Positions 1 to 6,805 of a stretch of DNA of 9,817 nt are shown here, piece by piece (the first letter of the stretch is position 1; the number at the start of each line of letters is the position of its first letter). Source of the DNA: Fidelibacterota bacterium (GTDB lineage Bacteria; Fidelibacterota; UBA2242; B5-G15); assembly GCA_003645825.1 (NCBI GenBank), contig QNCQ01000052.1:1-9817 (forward strand), in the 5' to 3' direction. The position numbers and the translations under genes are program-made. The notes beneath the pieces are model-generated. The model was given only the letters and a program-made list of their open reading frames with translations. It made no database searches and was not told the DNA's origin.

Positions 1-588
1 ACAACATCTTCAAAAACAGACAGAAATGGCGTAGCTTATTGCATCGTAAATAGAATAAAGTCTCCCCAAAACATTACCATAGAAGCGAGAACAGTCTTTC
101 CCAAGGACTCTGGGATAAAAGATAAAAAGTGTAAGATCTTTATTAATCAAGACAATTCTGCTCTTCTCCTTACAGATGAGAAGCGCTTTTCTGGGAGGAA
201 TAATCTGCATATCCTTGGAGATCTTATTTCCCAGGAGCTTACCCGGAGAAATTTCAGGATTACATACAATACATTAAGTCTTGGTGAAAACATAAAAAAC
301 TTTAATAATTTTTCCATGTCAGAGCTGAATACCTCCGGTGATGAGTGTAAGTTTATAGTTGTTGGATATCTCTATATCACACGGTATCGGAAAGTAGACG
401 AAGGATTTTATTTTGCCTGGTGTAACGCAGGGGTAAGATTTTACAATGCTTTAACAGGTGAACTCTTGGCTTCTTTTGTCCACGAAGAAAAAGAGGCAGG
501 AAATTCCTTGGAAGATGCTGAGATAAAGGTGGCAAATAAAACAAGTAAAGCTCTTGTTGCTAAACTTATAAAGGAGCTGGGGCTCTAA
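1..588 (+). CDS. C-terminal part of a possible LPP20/FlgT/CsgG-like envelope protein (5' end cut by window)
   Basis: The reading frame is open from base 1 to the TAA at 586-588, giving 195 residues with no start near the edge. The gene therefore begins outside the window, and the internal ATG at 316 is not a credible start because the protein-like sequence runs straight through it. Residues about 57-86 have the pattern of a helix followed by a strand (ILGDLISQELTRRNFRIT). The C-terminal 75 residues form a beta-rich stretch containing NALTGELLASF, followed by a long amphipathic helix with regularly spaced alanines ending in KALVAKLIKELGL. A sequence of 'feature of the substrate tied to TGE-L', a Gly/Ser loop, then an Ala-rich helix is seen in LPP20/FlgT/CsgG-type secreted or outer-membrane proteins. 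That assignment is inferred from pattern only. No signal peptide or lipobox can be seen because the N-terminus is missing. It converges with rlmN, 49 bp away. Confidence 0.55.
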   Translation, partial: TTSSKTDRNGVAYCIVNRIKSPQNITIEARTVFPKDSGIKDKKCKIFINQDNSALLLTDEKRFSGRNNLHILGDLISQELTRRNFRITYNTLSLGENIKNFNNFSMSELNTSGDECKFIVVGYLYITRYRKVDEGFYFAWCNAGVRFYNALTGELLASFVHEEKEAGNSLEDAEIKVANKTSKALVAKLIKELGL

Positions 589-637
589 TGGTTCCCGGCG
601 CAACACGCAAGTAGGCCAGGTTCTTCAGAATATCTCG

Positions 638-1696
638 TCACTCATTCTTTGTCTGAAGATAAAGCTGCCCACAGGCACCTTTAATATCCCTTCCCTGACT
701 ACGGCGAACAGTAACAGCAAAAGGTGCTCTGTGGATTTCCTTTATAAATTTCTCAAGTCTTTCTTCATCAGGTATTTTATAAGGGGAAAATTCGGTTTCA
801 TTGTAAGGAATTAAATTTAACTTACATGGAATGTCGGAAAGAAGTTTCCTAAGTCTCTTAGCGTCATCAATGGAATCATTAAAATCTTTTATTAGTACAT
901 ACTCAAAGGTAACTCTTCTTTTTGTTTTTCTTGTATAATATTTAGCAGCTTCAAGAAGGACATTAATCGGATATTTCCTGTTAATCGGCATGGATTTGTC
1001 CCGTTGAGCATCAGTTGTTGCATTCAGAGAGATAGCTAATTTGAATTTGTGCCCCTCATCAGCAAATCGATATATTGCCGGCACTATCCCACTGGTGGAG
1101 ATAGTTATCTTCCTTGCTGAGATTTCAGGACCGAGCTCACTATTTAATATCCTGGCAGCCTTTATTACATTCTCATAGTTAAGGAAAGGCTCCCCCATTC
1201 CCATGAAAACAATGTTAGTTATAGAAAAATCGCTTTCCCGATTGATAAAAAGGAACTGATCAAGTATTTCTCCAGTGGAGAGATTTCTTATAAACCCCAT
1301 CTTCCCGGTAGAACAGAAAGAACAATTCAAAGAGCAACCAACCTGTGTAGAAAGGCAAACAGTTTTTCGCCCTTGATATTCCATATAGACAGACTCAATG
1401 CAATTACCATCTCTCAGCTTAAATAAATACTTTGTAGAAGCATCAATTTTTGAGCTCACTTTCTTCTTTGGCTCTAACAGTTTTAGCTCTGCTCTCTTCG
1501 ACAGATAGTTTCTCAGAATCAATGGCAAATCACTCATTTCATCGAAGGAAAATGCAGATTTCCTGTAAAGCCATTTATAAAGCTGTTTTGCTCTGAATGG
1601 TTTTTCCCTGAGATTCTTAATAATAGTACCTATCTCATTCAAATCCATTCCCTTAAGCTCGATCTTTTTTTCCAGATCAGAACTTAACTCGCTCAT
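638..1696 (-). CDS. rlmN: 23S rRNA (adenine2503-C2)-methyltransferase RlmN, radical SAM
   Basis: This 352-residue protein is the usual length of RlmN, which uses two SAM molecules to put a methyl group on C2 of A2503 in the 23S rRNA peptidyl-transferase centre. In several bacteria it also modifies A37 of some tRNAs. The radical-SAM cluster motif CSLNCSFC has its cysteines at 121, 125 and 128. By spacing, C114 matches the E. coli catalytic C118, E101 (in ESVYMEY) matches the general base E105, and C342 in GACGQL matches the methyl-carrying C355. The SAM-binding GMGEP motif is at 166-170 and the SLNA strand at 223-226. The N-terminal 90 residues match the RlmN accessory domain (KPFRAKQLYKWLYRK). 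An AGG lies a few bases upstream of the ATG. M17 is a possible later start but its spacing is poorer. xfp lies 172 bp upstream on the same strand, so co-transcription is possible but not evident. No defect is seen. Confidence 0.96.
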   Translation of the reverse strand: MSELSSDLEKKIELKGMDLNEIGTIIKNLREKPFRAKQLYKWLYRKSAFSFDEMSDLPLILRNYLSKRAELKLLEPKKKVSSKIDASTKYLFKLRDGNCIESVYMEYQGRKTVCLSTQVGCSLNCSFCSTGKMGFIRNLSTGEILDQFLFINRESDFSITNIVFMGMGEPFLNYENVIKAARILNSELGPEISARKITISTSGIVPAIYRFADEGHKFKLAISLNATTDAQRDKSMPINRKYPINVLLEAAKYYTRKTKRRVTFEYVLIKDFNDSIDDAKRLRKLLSDIPCKLNLIPYNETEFSPYKIPDEERLEKFIKEIHRAPFAVTVRRSQGRDIKGACGQLYLQTKNE

Positions 1697-1760
1697 TCTA
1701 CCTGAAATTTAAACATTCACCGGATGGGAAAAAATAGATAAGGAGAAAGATGTAACAGTG

Positions 1761-1861
1761 TAAAAGTTTATTTTTCCCTCAACCTATCAGAGTTTAAAGA
1801 TTACAAAATTGCCAGAACACAAATCAAAAGTTTCCGAATAATTTTTCAAAGTAAACTTTTA
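1761..1861. repeat. Short AT-rich inverted repeat in the xfp-rlmN gap
   Basis: TAAAAGTTTA at 1761-1770 has an exact reverse complement, TAAACTTTTA, at 1852-1861. A third partial copy, AAAAGTTT, lies at 1826-1833. The last pair (1826-1833 with 1853-1860) could form an 8-bp AT-only stem just after the xfp stop codon. There is no G+C-rich stem and no following T-run on the - strand, so this is not a standard terminator. It may be an inefficient terminator, a regulatory repeat ahead of rlmN, or chance in AT-rich DNA. Confidence 0.25.
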
Positions 1862-1868
1862 CTCTTTT

Positions 1869-4238
1869 TCATCCCAGTTCCGGTTTATCCACCCCATTTT
1901 CATAAGCATATTCCAGCGCTTCAATCTGCATATCCTTTAGTTTATCCTTAAAGGCTCCGCTCCTACCCTGTAGTTTTTCCACCCTATCTATAACATCCAT
2001 AGCAATACTAAATCTATCAATCTGGTTCATTATTGCAAGCTGCATTGGAGTGGTAATACCTCCTCGGCCTTTCAAAAAGGTTACAAGGTACGTAGAATCT
2101 ATTCCTATCTTCCTGTTTTCCCTGTATCCACGGACATGCATGTTCTTATGGTTCGTTCTTTTATAGGTCAGCCTGTGAATCAACCATGGATATCCATGAA
2201 AGTTGAAAATTATCGGCTTGTCTTTGGTAAAGTAGGAATCAAACTCTTTATCTGTCAAACCATCGGGATGTTCTGAGTTTGGAGTTAATACCATCAGATT
2301 AAGCACATTTACGAATCTTATCTTCAGATCATCAAAACTTTCTTTTAGTATCTTTACAGCAGCAACTGCCTCCTTCGTTGGTACATCACCACAGCTTGCT
2401 ATTATTACATCGGGCTCATCTTCTGTCCATGTGCTTGCAAATTCCCAGATACCTATACCTTTTGTGGCATGCTTAAAGGCTTCATCAACGTTCAGAAACT
2501 GTGGATGATTTTGCTTATCAATAACAATTATGTTTATTCTGTTCGTAGTCTGCAACCCATGCCAGACTGTCCAGAGCAAGGTATTAGCATCAGGCGGAAA
2601 GTACACACGAACAATGTTGGGCCATTTATCTACAATGGAATTAATAAACCCCGGATCCTGATGAGTAAAGCCATTATGATCCTGTCTCCATACCACGGAT
2701 GTAAGGAGTAAATTAAGCGAAGAAACCGGCGCTCTCCACGGTACATCAGTTGAGATATCTATCCATTTGCCGAACTGACTAACCATGGATGATATAATAG
2801 GAGCAAAACCCTCATATGTATTTAAGAAACCATGTCTGCCAGTTAAAATGTATCCTTCCATCCAGCCCTCAATGGTGTGTTCCGATAAGTATTCCATGAC
2901 TTTCCCATAAGGAGATAAATGTCCTTCATCTTGGTCCTCGGGTAATACTTTAGCCATCCAGGCCTTGCCAAATTCAAAAGTCGCATCAAGTCTATTTGAT
3001 TTTGTCTCATCGGGGCCAAAAACTCGAAAGTTGTTATGGTTCAATCTAATAACTTCCCTCAAAAACTTTCCAAGAGGTCTCGTATTTTCATGCCGTGTAA
3101 CGACTTTCTCTTTTATTTCAACACGGAACTCCTTTGGGCAAGGTAGCTTCAATGCTTTCCTAACCAATCCTCCATTAGCATGAGGATTAGAGCTCATTCT
3201 TTTATTGCCCTCAGGTGCCAATTCCCTAAGGTCACTTCTCAAACGTCCTTTTTCATCAAAAAGCTTTTCAGGCTCGTAACTTTTTAGCCATTCTTCTAAA
3301 ATTTTTAGATGGTCGGGATTCGTTTTTGCATCAGAGAAAGGTACCTGATGTGCCCGCCAGTATCCTTCAAAATAATGATTGTCGAATTTCCTTGGCGCTG
3401 TCCATCCTTTAGGCGTTCTCAGTATAATCATTGGGAATTGTCCTCTTACTGGTTCCCCTGTAGATCTCGTTTCACTCCATATCATCTGAATTTTTTCTAT
3501 GGAATAATCCATTACCTTTGCCATCTTTTCGTGAACTTCAATGGGATCTTCACCCTCTACTAGTTGTGGATCGTATCCATAGCCTTTGAAAAGAGAGATA
3601 ATTTCATCGTTTTCGATCCGGGAGAGGACGGTTGGATTGTTTATTTTGTAACCATTCAGTAACAGTACCGGAAGCACTGCTCCGTCACGTATGGGATTAA
3701 GGAACTTATTTGAATGCCATGAGGTTGCCATTGGGCCTGTCTCTGCCTCACCATCACCTACAACAGCTATAGCTATCAAGTCTTTATTGTCGAATACAGC
3801 TCCATAAGCATGAGATAATGCGTAACCGAGTTCCCCACCCTCTTGGATTGATCCTGGTAGCTCTGGTGTACAGTGACTTCCAAAACCGCCAGGAAAAGAA
3901 AATGCTTTAAACAGGTTTTTCATGCCTTCCTGGTCCTGACTGAATTCAGGATATATTTCGCTTAAGGTGTCCTCCAAATAAACCGGTGCAATAACACCTG
4001 GAGCGCCATGTCCCGGTCCCGCTATGAAAATCGTATTAATACCATACTTTTTAATTACTCTGTTTGCGTGGACGTAAGTAAAACTTAGGCCTGGGCTTGC
4101 TCCCCAGTGCCCCAGGGTTCTGTTCTTAATATGTTCAGGCTTTAAAGGTTCTTTTAAAAGAGGATTGTCATACAAATAAATCATCCCGGCTGCTAAATAG
4201 CAACACGCTTTCCAATACTCATTTAATTTCTGTACCAT
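1869..4238 (-). CDS. xfp: Xylulose-5-phosphate/fructose-6-phosphate phosphoketolase
   Basis: This 789-residue, thiamine-diphosphate-dependent phosphoketolase splits xylulose-5-P (and usually fructose-6-P) with phosphate into acetyl-phosphate and glyceraldehyde-3-P (or erythrose-4-P). It is cytoplasmic. Visible landmarks are GHWGASPG (43-50), GPGHGAP (74-80), the first family signature EGGELGY (133-139), and the ThDP/Mg motif GDGEAETGP (161-169) followed by NKFLNP. The pyrimidine-domain segment has YEGF (475-478), and the conserved active-site stretch DHNGFTHQDPG is at 520-530. Length matches bacterial Xfp (about 790-825). The second signature, normally G-x3-[DN]-x-P ahead of GDGE, reads GAVFDNK here, so Lys replaces the usual Pro. 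All catalytic segments are otherwise intact. The ATG is fixed by a strong AGGAGG. No acetate kinase or phosphotransacetylase gene is adjacent, so acetyl-phosphate must be used by enzymes encoded elsewhere. The gene stands alone, divergent from the Fe-S/copper operon. Confidence 0.97.
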   Translation of the reverse strand: MVQKLNEYWKACCYLAAGMIYLYDNPLLKEPLKPEHIKNRTLGHWGASPGLSFTYVHANRVIKKYGINTIFIAGPGHGAPGVIAPVYLEDTLSEIYPEFSQDQEGMKNLFKAFSFPGGFGSHCTPELPGSIQEGGELGYALSHAYGAVFDNKDLIAIAVVGDGEAETGPMATSWHSNKFLNPIRDGAVLPVLLLNGYKINNPTVLSRIENDEIISLFKGYGYDPQLVEGEDPIEVHEKMAKVMDYSIEKIQMIWSETRSTGEPVRGQFPMIILRTPKGWTAPRKFDNHYFEGYWRAHQVPFSDAKTNPDHLKILEEWLKSYEPEKLFDEKGRLRSDLRELAPEGNKRMSSNPHANGGLVRKALKLPCPKEFRVEIKEKVVTRHENTRPLGKFLREVIRLNHNNFRVFGPDETKSNRLDATFEFGKAWMAKVLPEDQDEGHLSPYGKVMEYLSEHTIEGWMEGYILTGRHGFLNTYEGFAPIISSMVSQFGKWIDISTDVPWRAPVSSLNLLLTSVVWRQDHNGFTHQDPGFINSIVDKWPNIVRVYFPPDANTLLWTVWHGLQTTNRINIIVIDKQNHPQFLNVDEAFKHATKGIGIWEFASTWTEDEPDVIIASCGDVPTKEAVAAVKILKESFDDLKIRFVNVLNLMVLTPNSEHPDGLTDKEFDSYFTKDKPIIFNFHGYPWLIHRLTYKRTNHKNMHVRGYRENRKIGIDSTYLVTFLKGRGGITTPMQLAIMNQIDRFSIAMDVIDRVEKLQGRSGAFKDKLKDMQIEALEYAYENGVDKPELG

Positions 4239-4244
4239 TTCCTT

Positions 4245-4250
4245 CCTCCT
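4245..4250 (-). promoter_or_regulatory. Strong Shine-Dalgarno of xfp
   Basis: On the - strand the sequence reads AGGAGG, then six bases, then the xfp ATG at 4238. It is a perfect anti-SD complement at good spacing and decides the start codon. It predicts high translation of the phosphoketolase. Confidence 0.85.
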
Positions 4251-4262
4251 AAATTACTTTCT

Positions 4263-4291
4263 AATATATTCGAACTAATTGGGAAAAGCAA
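4263..4291 (-). promoter_or_regulatory. Candidate sigma-70-type promoter of xfp
   Basis: On the - strand a TTGCTT (-35, positions 4291-4286) is followed after exactly 17 bp by TATATT (-10, positions 4268-4263), giving a short leader before the AGGAGG. The -10 matches consensus at 5 of 6 bases; the -35 matches only the TTG half. It is the best-looking promoter in the xfp upstream region. Confidence 0.4.
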
Positions 4292-4347
4292 CGGCAACAT
4301 TTGCTACAGAAATAACGACTACTCACAGTGGTGCTCGGTTAAAATAA

Positions 4348-4783
4348 GATGAGTTGTTTTACAGGGTTGAAGGTATATCGATTAGACTTGTTCTCTTTAG
4401 GATAATCTCTTTAAGCATTCTCCTTCTTATACGCAAATATTCAGGATATTTCTCTCTCGTTGCAGGATTATTTAGAATAACTGGGTCGGTCGCACGCTAT
4501 CTTTTTACAATGCTGTCCGATAAGAGAGAGAAATTAAGACTTTTGGTCTCTCTTATCGCCCGTATATCATGTGTTTTACCGTATATATCTGTCCTCTCAA
4601 GTATTGCCCTTTTAGCTTCTGGAGTTCATAGTATCTCTGAGATGGTAGCATTAACTTGTTTCTACATTGAACTCTCTTCATGAAGAAAGTTCCTTATTTT
4701 TTGCCGAACGCTACAGTGATGGAACAATGCAAACAGAGTATTTTGGAGAAATTTTTGGTAAAAATAAAAAAGTATTTGCATAA
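4348..4783 (+). pseudogene. Probable decayed remnant of a hydrophobic, transporter-like gene
   Basis: Most of the gap between xfp and the Fe-S operon is occupied by a protein-like but broken frame. Positions 4348-4683 are open in one frame and encode about 110 residues with hydrophobic stretches near residues 12-26 and 63-91, separated by a basic loop (LSDKREKLRLL). This resembles the loop between membrane helices of an MFS-type carrier. The frame ends at TGA 4681-4683, but a frame shifted by +1 continues from 4682 with 33 well-composed codons (EESSLFFAERYSDGTMQTEY, then FGEIFGKNKKVFA) to TAA 4781-4783. Joining the two needs one frameshift. There is no ATG near the 5' end; the only start is TTG at 4354, directly abutting any purine tract, and a stop lies just upstream at 4345-4347. 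I read it as a gene fragment that lost its start and was frameshifted. The family assignment is a guess; the frames could also be chance. Confidence 0.3.
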
Positions 4784-4804
4784 TCAAAAAAATATACTTA
4801 CTAT
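4776..4804 (+). promoter_or_regulatory. Candidate promoter of the iscR-nifS-nifU-copA operon
   Basis: TTGCAT (4776-4781) and TACTAT (4799-4804) are separated by exactly 17 bp of A-rich sequence, placing transcription start about 20 bp before the iscR ATG. Matches to consensus are partial (3/6 and 4/6). An alternative -10, TATACT at 4793-4798, is better by itself but has no fitting -35. Confidence 0.35.
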
Positions 4805-4820
4805 TCATATGGTTTTAGTA
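4799..4820 (+). promoter_or_regulatory. Candidate operator palindrome overlapping the -10 of the iscR promoter
   Basis: TACTA (4799-4803) and TAGTA (4816-4820) form a 5-bp inverted repeat separated by 12 bp. It lies across the proposed -10 and the start-site region, immediately before the gene for the Rrf2 regulator. Rrf2 proteins bind dyads of roughly this size and IscR represses its own operon, so autorepression here is plausible. The half-sites are short, so the call is tentative. Confidence 0.25.
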
Positions 4821-4831
4821 GGAATTGAAAA

Positions 4832-5254
4832 ATGATCAAAATCACAACAAAAATTAGATATGCAATTAGACTACTTATCTTTTTAGCTCAGCATGAGGGA
4901 GAAATGGTATTTCTGAAAGATGTCTCGGAAAAGGAAAATATAAGTTTTAAATATCTTGAACAAATCATACCCTACCTTAAAAATAGTGGACTCATATTGT
5001 CTAAAAGGGGTGCCAGAGGTGGCTATATTCTTGCAAAAAAACCATCACAAATAACAATAAAAGAAATAGTCCAGAGTATAGAAGGACCTATTGCCATTGT
5101 TGAATGTGTCGCGTCATCCGAGTATTGTAATCGTAGTAATAATTGTGTTCCAAATAAACTCTGGAAAAAGTTGAACGAACAAATATCGGATACATTGGAA
5201 ACTATAACATTAGAAGATTTAATGTTGAACAGAATTTCAATGGAGGTATCATGA
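4832..5254 (+). CDS. iscR: Rrf2-family, IscR-like Fe-S cluster-sensing transcriptional regulator
   Basis: This 140-residue protein has the Rrf2 layout. A winged helix-turn-helix covers residues 1-70, with TTKIRYAIRLLIFLA as helix 1, a recognition region around ISFKYLEQIIPYLKNSGLI, and the wing SKRGARGGYILAKKP. A linker (ITIKEIVQSIEGPI) and a cluster-binding segment follow. Cysteines at 92, 99 and 105, then KLW, correspond to the three cluster ligands of IscR, with C-x6-C-x5-C spacing against C-x5-C-x5-C in E. coli IscR. The expected role is to sense Fe-S status and control the operon it heads. The ATG is preceded by AGGA eight bases upstream. Its TGA overlaps the nifS ATG (ATGA at 5251-5254), so nifS translation is probably coupled. 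What it senses in vivo (Fe-S demand, oxidants, copper) cannot be read from sequence. Rrf2 membership is near certain; the IscR label is a functional inference. Confidence 0.9.
   Translation: MIKITTKIRYAIRLLIFLAQHEGEMVFLKDVSEKENISFKYLEQIIPYLKNSGLILSKRGARGGYILAKKPSQITIKEIVQSIEGPIAIVECVASSEYCNRSNNCVPNKLWKKLNEQISDTLETITLEDLMLNRISMEVS
5242..5247 (+). promoter_or_regulatory. Ribosome-binding site of nifS inside the end of iscR
   Basis: GGAGGT lies within the last codons of iscR, three bases before the nifS ATG. It supports the start at 5251 rather than the internal ATG at 5266, and indicates translational coupling. Confidence 0.7.
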
Positions 5255-6414
5255 AATACATTTACATGGATCACGCAGCTACGACACCTACCAATCCAGA
5301 TGTTCTGAAAGCCATGCTTCCATTTTTTAGCGAAAAGTATGGGAATCCATCAAGTCTGTATTCTATAGGACAGGAATCGCGCACAGTCATAGAAGAAGCA
5401 CGAGGAAAAGTAGCAAAATTTATAGGCGCAAAACATGATGAAATAGTATTCACAAGTGGTGGCACCGAAAGCAACAATTTTGCATTAATGGGTGTTGCCT
5501 GGGCAAACCAGAAAAAAGGTAATCACATTGTTACAAGCTCAATCGAACATCATGCTATTATCAACCCATGTAAATTCCTGGAGAAAAGAGGTTTTAAAGT
5601 TACATATTTACCCGTAGATAAATATGGTATTGTAGATCCCGATGATGTGAAAAAAGCTATAACAGACAAAACTATTCTGATATCCATTATGCATGCAAAC
5701 AATGAGATCGGAACCATTGAACCAATCGCTGAAATTGGTAAAGTTGCAAGAGAGAAGGAAATTATTTTTCACACTGATGCTGTACAAACCGTGGGTCATA
5801 TTCCCGTTAATGTTGATGAGTTAAATGTAGATTTACTAAGCCTATCTGCTCATAAATTTTATGGACCAAAAGGAGCGGGAGCTCTTTATATAAGGAAGGG
5901 CACAAAGATAGTCCCATACCTTTATGGTGGTGATCAGGAAAAAAGAAGAAGAGCATCGACAGAGAACGTTCCTGGAATTGTCGGTCTTGGTAAAGCAATA
6001 GAGCTCGCAATGCAGGATATGGAAGAAGAGTGTAAAAGATTAGCGAGTTTGAGAAATATGTTAATCGAGAAAATTTTATCCGAAGTTGACGAGGTAATAT
6101 TAAATGGACATCCAACTCAAAGACTACCTAACAATGCAAACTTCTCATTTAAATATATTGAGGGAGAATCACTAATATTAAGTCTTGATATGGAAGGAAT
6201 CGCCTGTAGCACTGGTTCTGCCTGTACATCAAGTTCACTGGAACCCTCACATGTTCTTCGGGCAATCGGACTACCTCACGAAATTGCTCATGGTAGCTTA
6301 AGATTTACTCTTGGCAGATCCAATAATGAAGAACAAATTGATTATGTGGTTGAAAAACTTAAAAAAATAGTGAATAAATTCAGAAGCATGTCTCCTTTGT
6401 ATGAGAAAAAGTGA
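5251..6414 (+). CDS. nifS: Cysteine desulfurase (NifS/IscS, group I)
   Basis: This 387-residue PLP enzyme converts L-cysteine to alanine and passes the persulfide sulfur to the Fe-S scaffold encoded just downstream. Landmarks are the N-terminal YMDHAATTP (5-13), GGTESNN (70-76), the His pair at 100-101 that stacks on PLP, the HANNEIGT stretch (148-155), HTDAVQ (174-179) with the PLP-contacting Asp176, and the PLP Schiff-base lysine K202 in SLSAHKFYGPKG. The catalytic-loop cysteine is C325 in GSACTSSSLEPSHVL, the group I (IscS/NifS) pattern rather than SufS. Length is normal for the family. Start choice rests on GGAGGT immediately upstream and the ATGA overlap with iscR. In this small operon it most likely supplies housekeeping Fe-S assembly rather than nitrogenase, as no nif structural genes are visible. 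The name iscS would be equally acceptable. Confidence 0.96.
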   Translation: MKYIYMDHAATTPTNPDVLKAMLPFFSEKYGNPSSLYSIGQESRTVIEEARGKVAKFIGAKHDEIVFTSGGTESNNFALMGVAWANQKKGNHIVTSSIEHHAIINPCKFLEKRGFKVTYLPVDKYGIVDPDDVKKAITDKTILISIMHANNEIGTIEPIAEIGKVAREKEIIFHTDAVQTVGHIPVNVDELNVDLLSLSAHKFYGPKGAGALYIRKGTKIVPYLYGGDQEKRRRASTENVPGIVGLGKAIELAMQDMEEECKRLASLRNMLIEKILSEVDEVILNGHPTQRLPNNANFSFKYIEGESLILSLDMEGIACSTGSACTSSSLEPSHVLRAIGLPHEIAHGSLRFTLGRSNNEEQIDYVVEKLKKIVNKFRSMSPLYEKK

Positions 6415-6417
6415 GGT
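6413..6417 (+). promoter_or_regulatory. Ribosome-binding site that decides the nifU start
   Basis: GAGGT overlapping the nifS stop codon lies four bases before ATG 6422. A longer in-frame reading from ATG 6401 would add seven residues (MRKSEVK) that are not part of the conserved IscU fold and has no purine-rich site before it. The start at 6422 is therefore preferred. Confidence 0.75.
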
Positions 6418-6421
6418 TAAG

Positions 6422-6805
6422 ATGTCAGTATATAGCGAAAAAGTAATGGACCATTTCAGAAATCCAAGAAATGTAGGAGAGATTGAGAATCCTGATGGAG
6501 TTGGTAAAGCAGGTAATCCAGTTTGCGGTGATATAATGGAACTATACATCAAAGTTGAAGATGAAAAGATAGTTGATGCAAAATTTAAAACATTCGGATG
6601 TGGAGCTGCTATTGCAACAAGTTCCATGGTAACGGAAATGGTAAAAGGGAAAACTATTGAGGAAGCATTGAAAATAACCAATAAAGCAGTGGCAGAAGCA
6701 CTTGATGGTTTACCACCAATTAAGATGCATTGCTCGGTACTTGCAGAGGAAGCTCTGAAGAGTGCCATTGAAGACTACTATAAGAAGAAGGAAGAGGTAA
6801 AATGA
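6422..6805 (+). CDS. nifU: Fe-S cluster assembly scaffold NifU/IscU
   Basis: This 127-residue scaffold accepts sulfur from the cysteine desulfurase and iron to build [2Fe-2S]/[4Fe-4S] clusters for transfer to apoproteins. The family opening YSEKVMDHFRNPRNVG is at 4-19. The three cluster-ligand cysteines are C35 (GNPVCGD, with the conserved Asp37), C60 (FGCGAA) and C104 (MHCSVLAEEAL), preceded by the conserved His103. The protein is the IscU-type single domain. The ferredoxin-like and C-terminal Nfu domains of the long nitrogenase NifU are absent, so iscU is an equally good name. The LPPIKMHC loop, recognised by HscA in E. coli as LPPVK, is present as LPPIK, although no hscA or hscB gene is nearby. 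The gene starts 7 bp after nifS and its TGA overlaps the ATPase start (ATGA at 6802-6805). Confidence 0.95.
   Translation: MSVYSEKVMDHFRNPRNVGEIENPDGVGKAGNPVCGDIMELYIKVEDEKIVDAKFKTFGCGAAIATSSMVTEMVKGKTIEEALKITNKAVAEALDGLPPIKMHCSVLAEEALKSAIEDYYKKKEEVK

Noticed and set aside
10..210. Short - strand frame at the left edge
   Set aside because: It overlaps the better-supported + strand frame that is open from base 1 to 588 and has no domain-like sequence.
622..659. Inverted repeat TCTTCAGA/TCTGAAGA between the convergent genes as a terminator
   Set aside because: Loop is 22 bases, the second arm lies inside the rlmN coding region, and no T-run follows on either strand.
4680..4834. Fifty-codon + strand frame starting ATG 4680 (MKKVPYFLPN) running into iscR
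   Set aside because: No ribosome-binding site, Lys/Asn-rich composition produced by the A-rich promoter region, and it overlaps the proposed iscR promoter.
6401..6421. Longer start for nifU at ATG 6401
   Set aside because: It adds seven residues outside the conserved fold and lacks a ribosome-binding site; GAGGT before ATG 6422 fits well.
6298..6768. Long antisense open frames over nifS/nifU, over the ATPase (7968-8510) and over xfp
   Set aside because: They mirror the codon pattern of strongly supported genes on the other strand, have low-complexity Ser/Ile-rich translations and no ribosome-binding sites.
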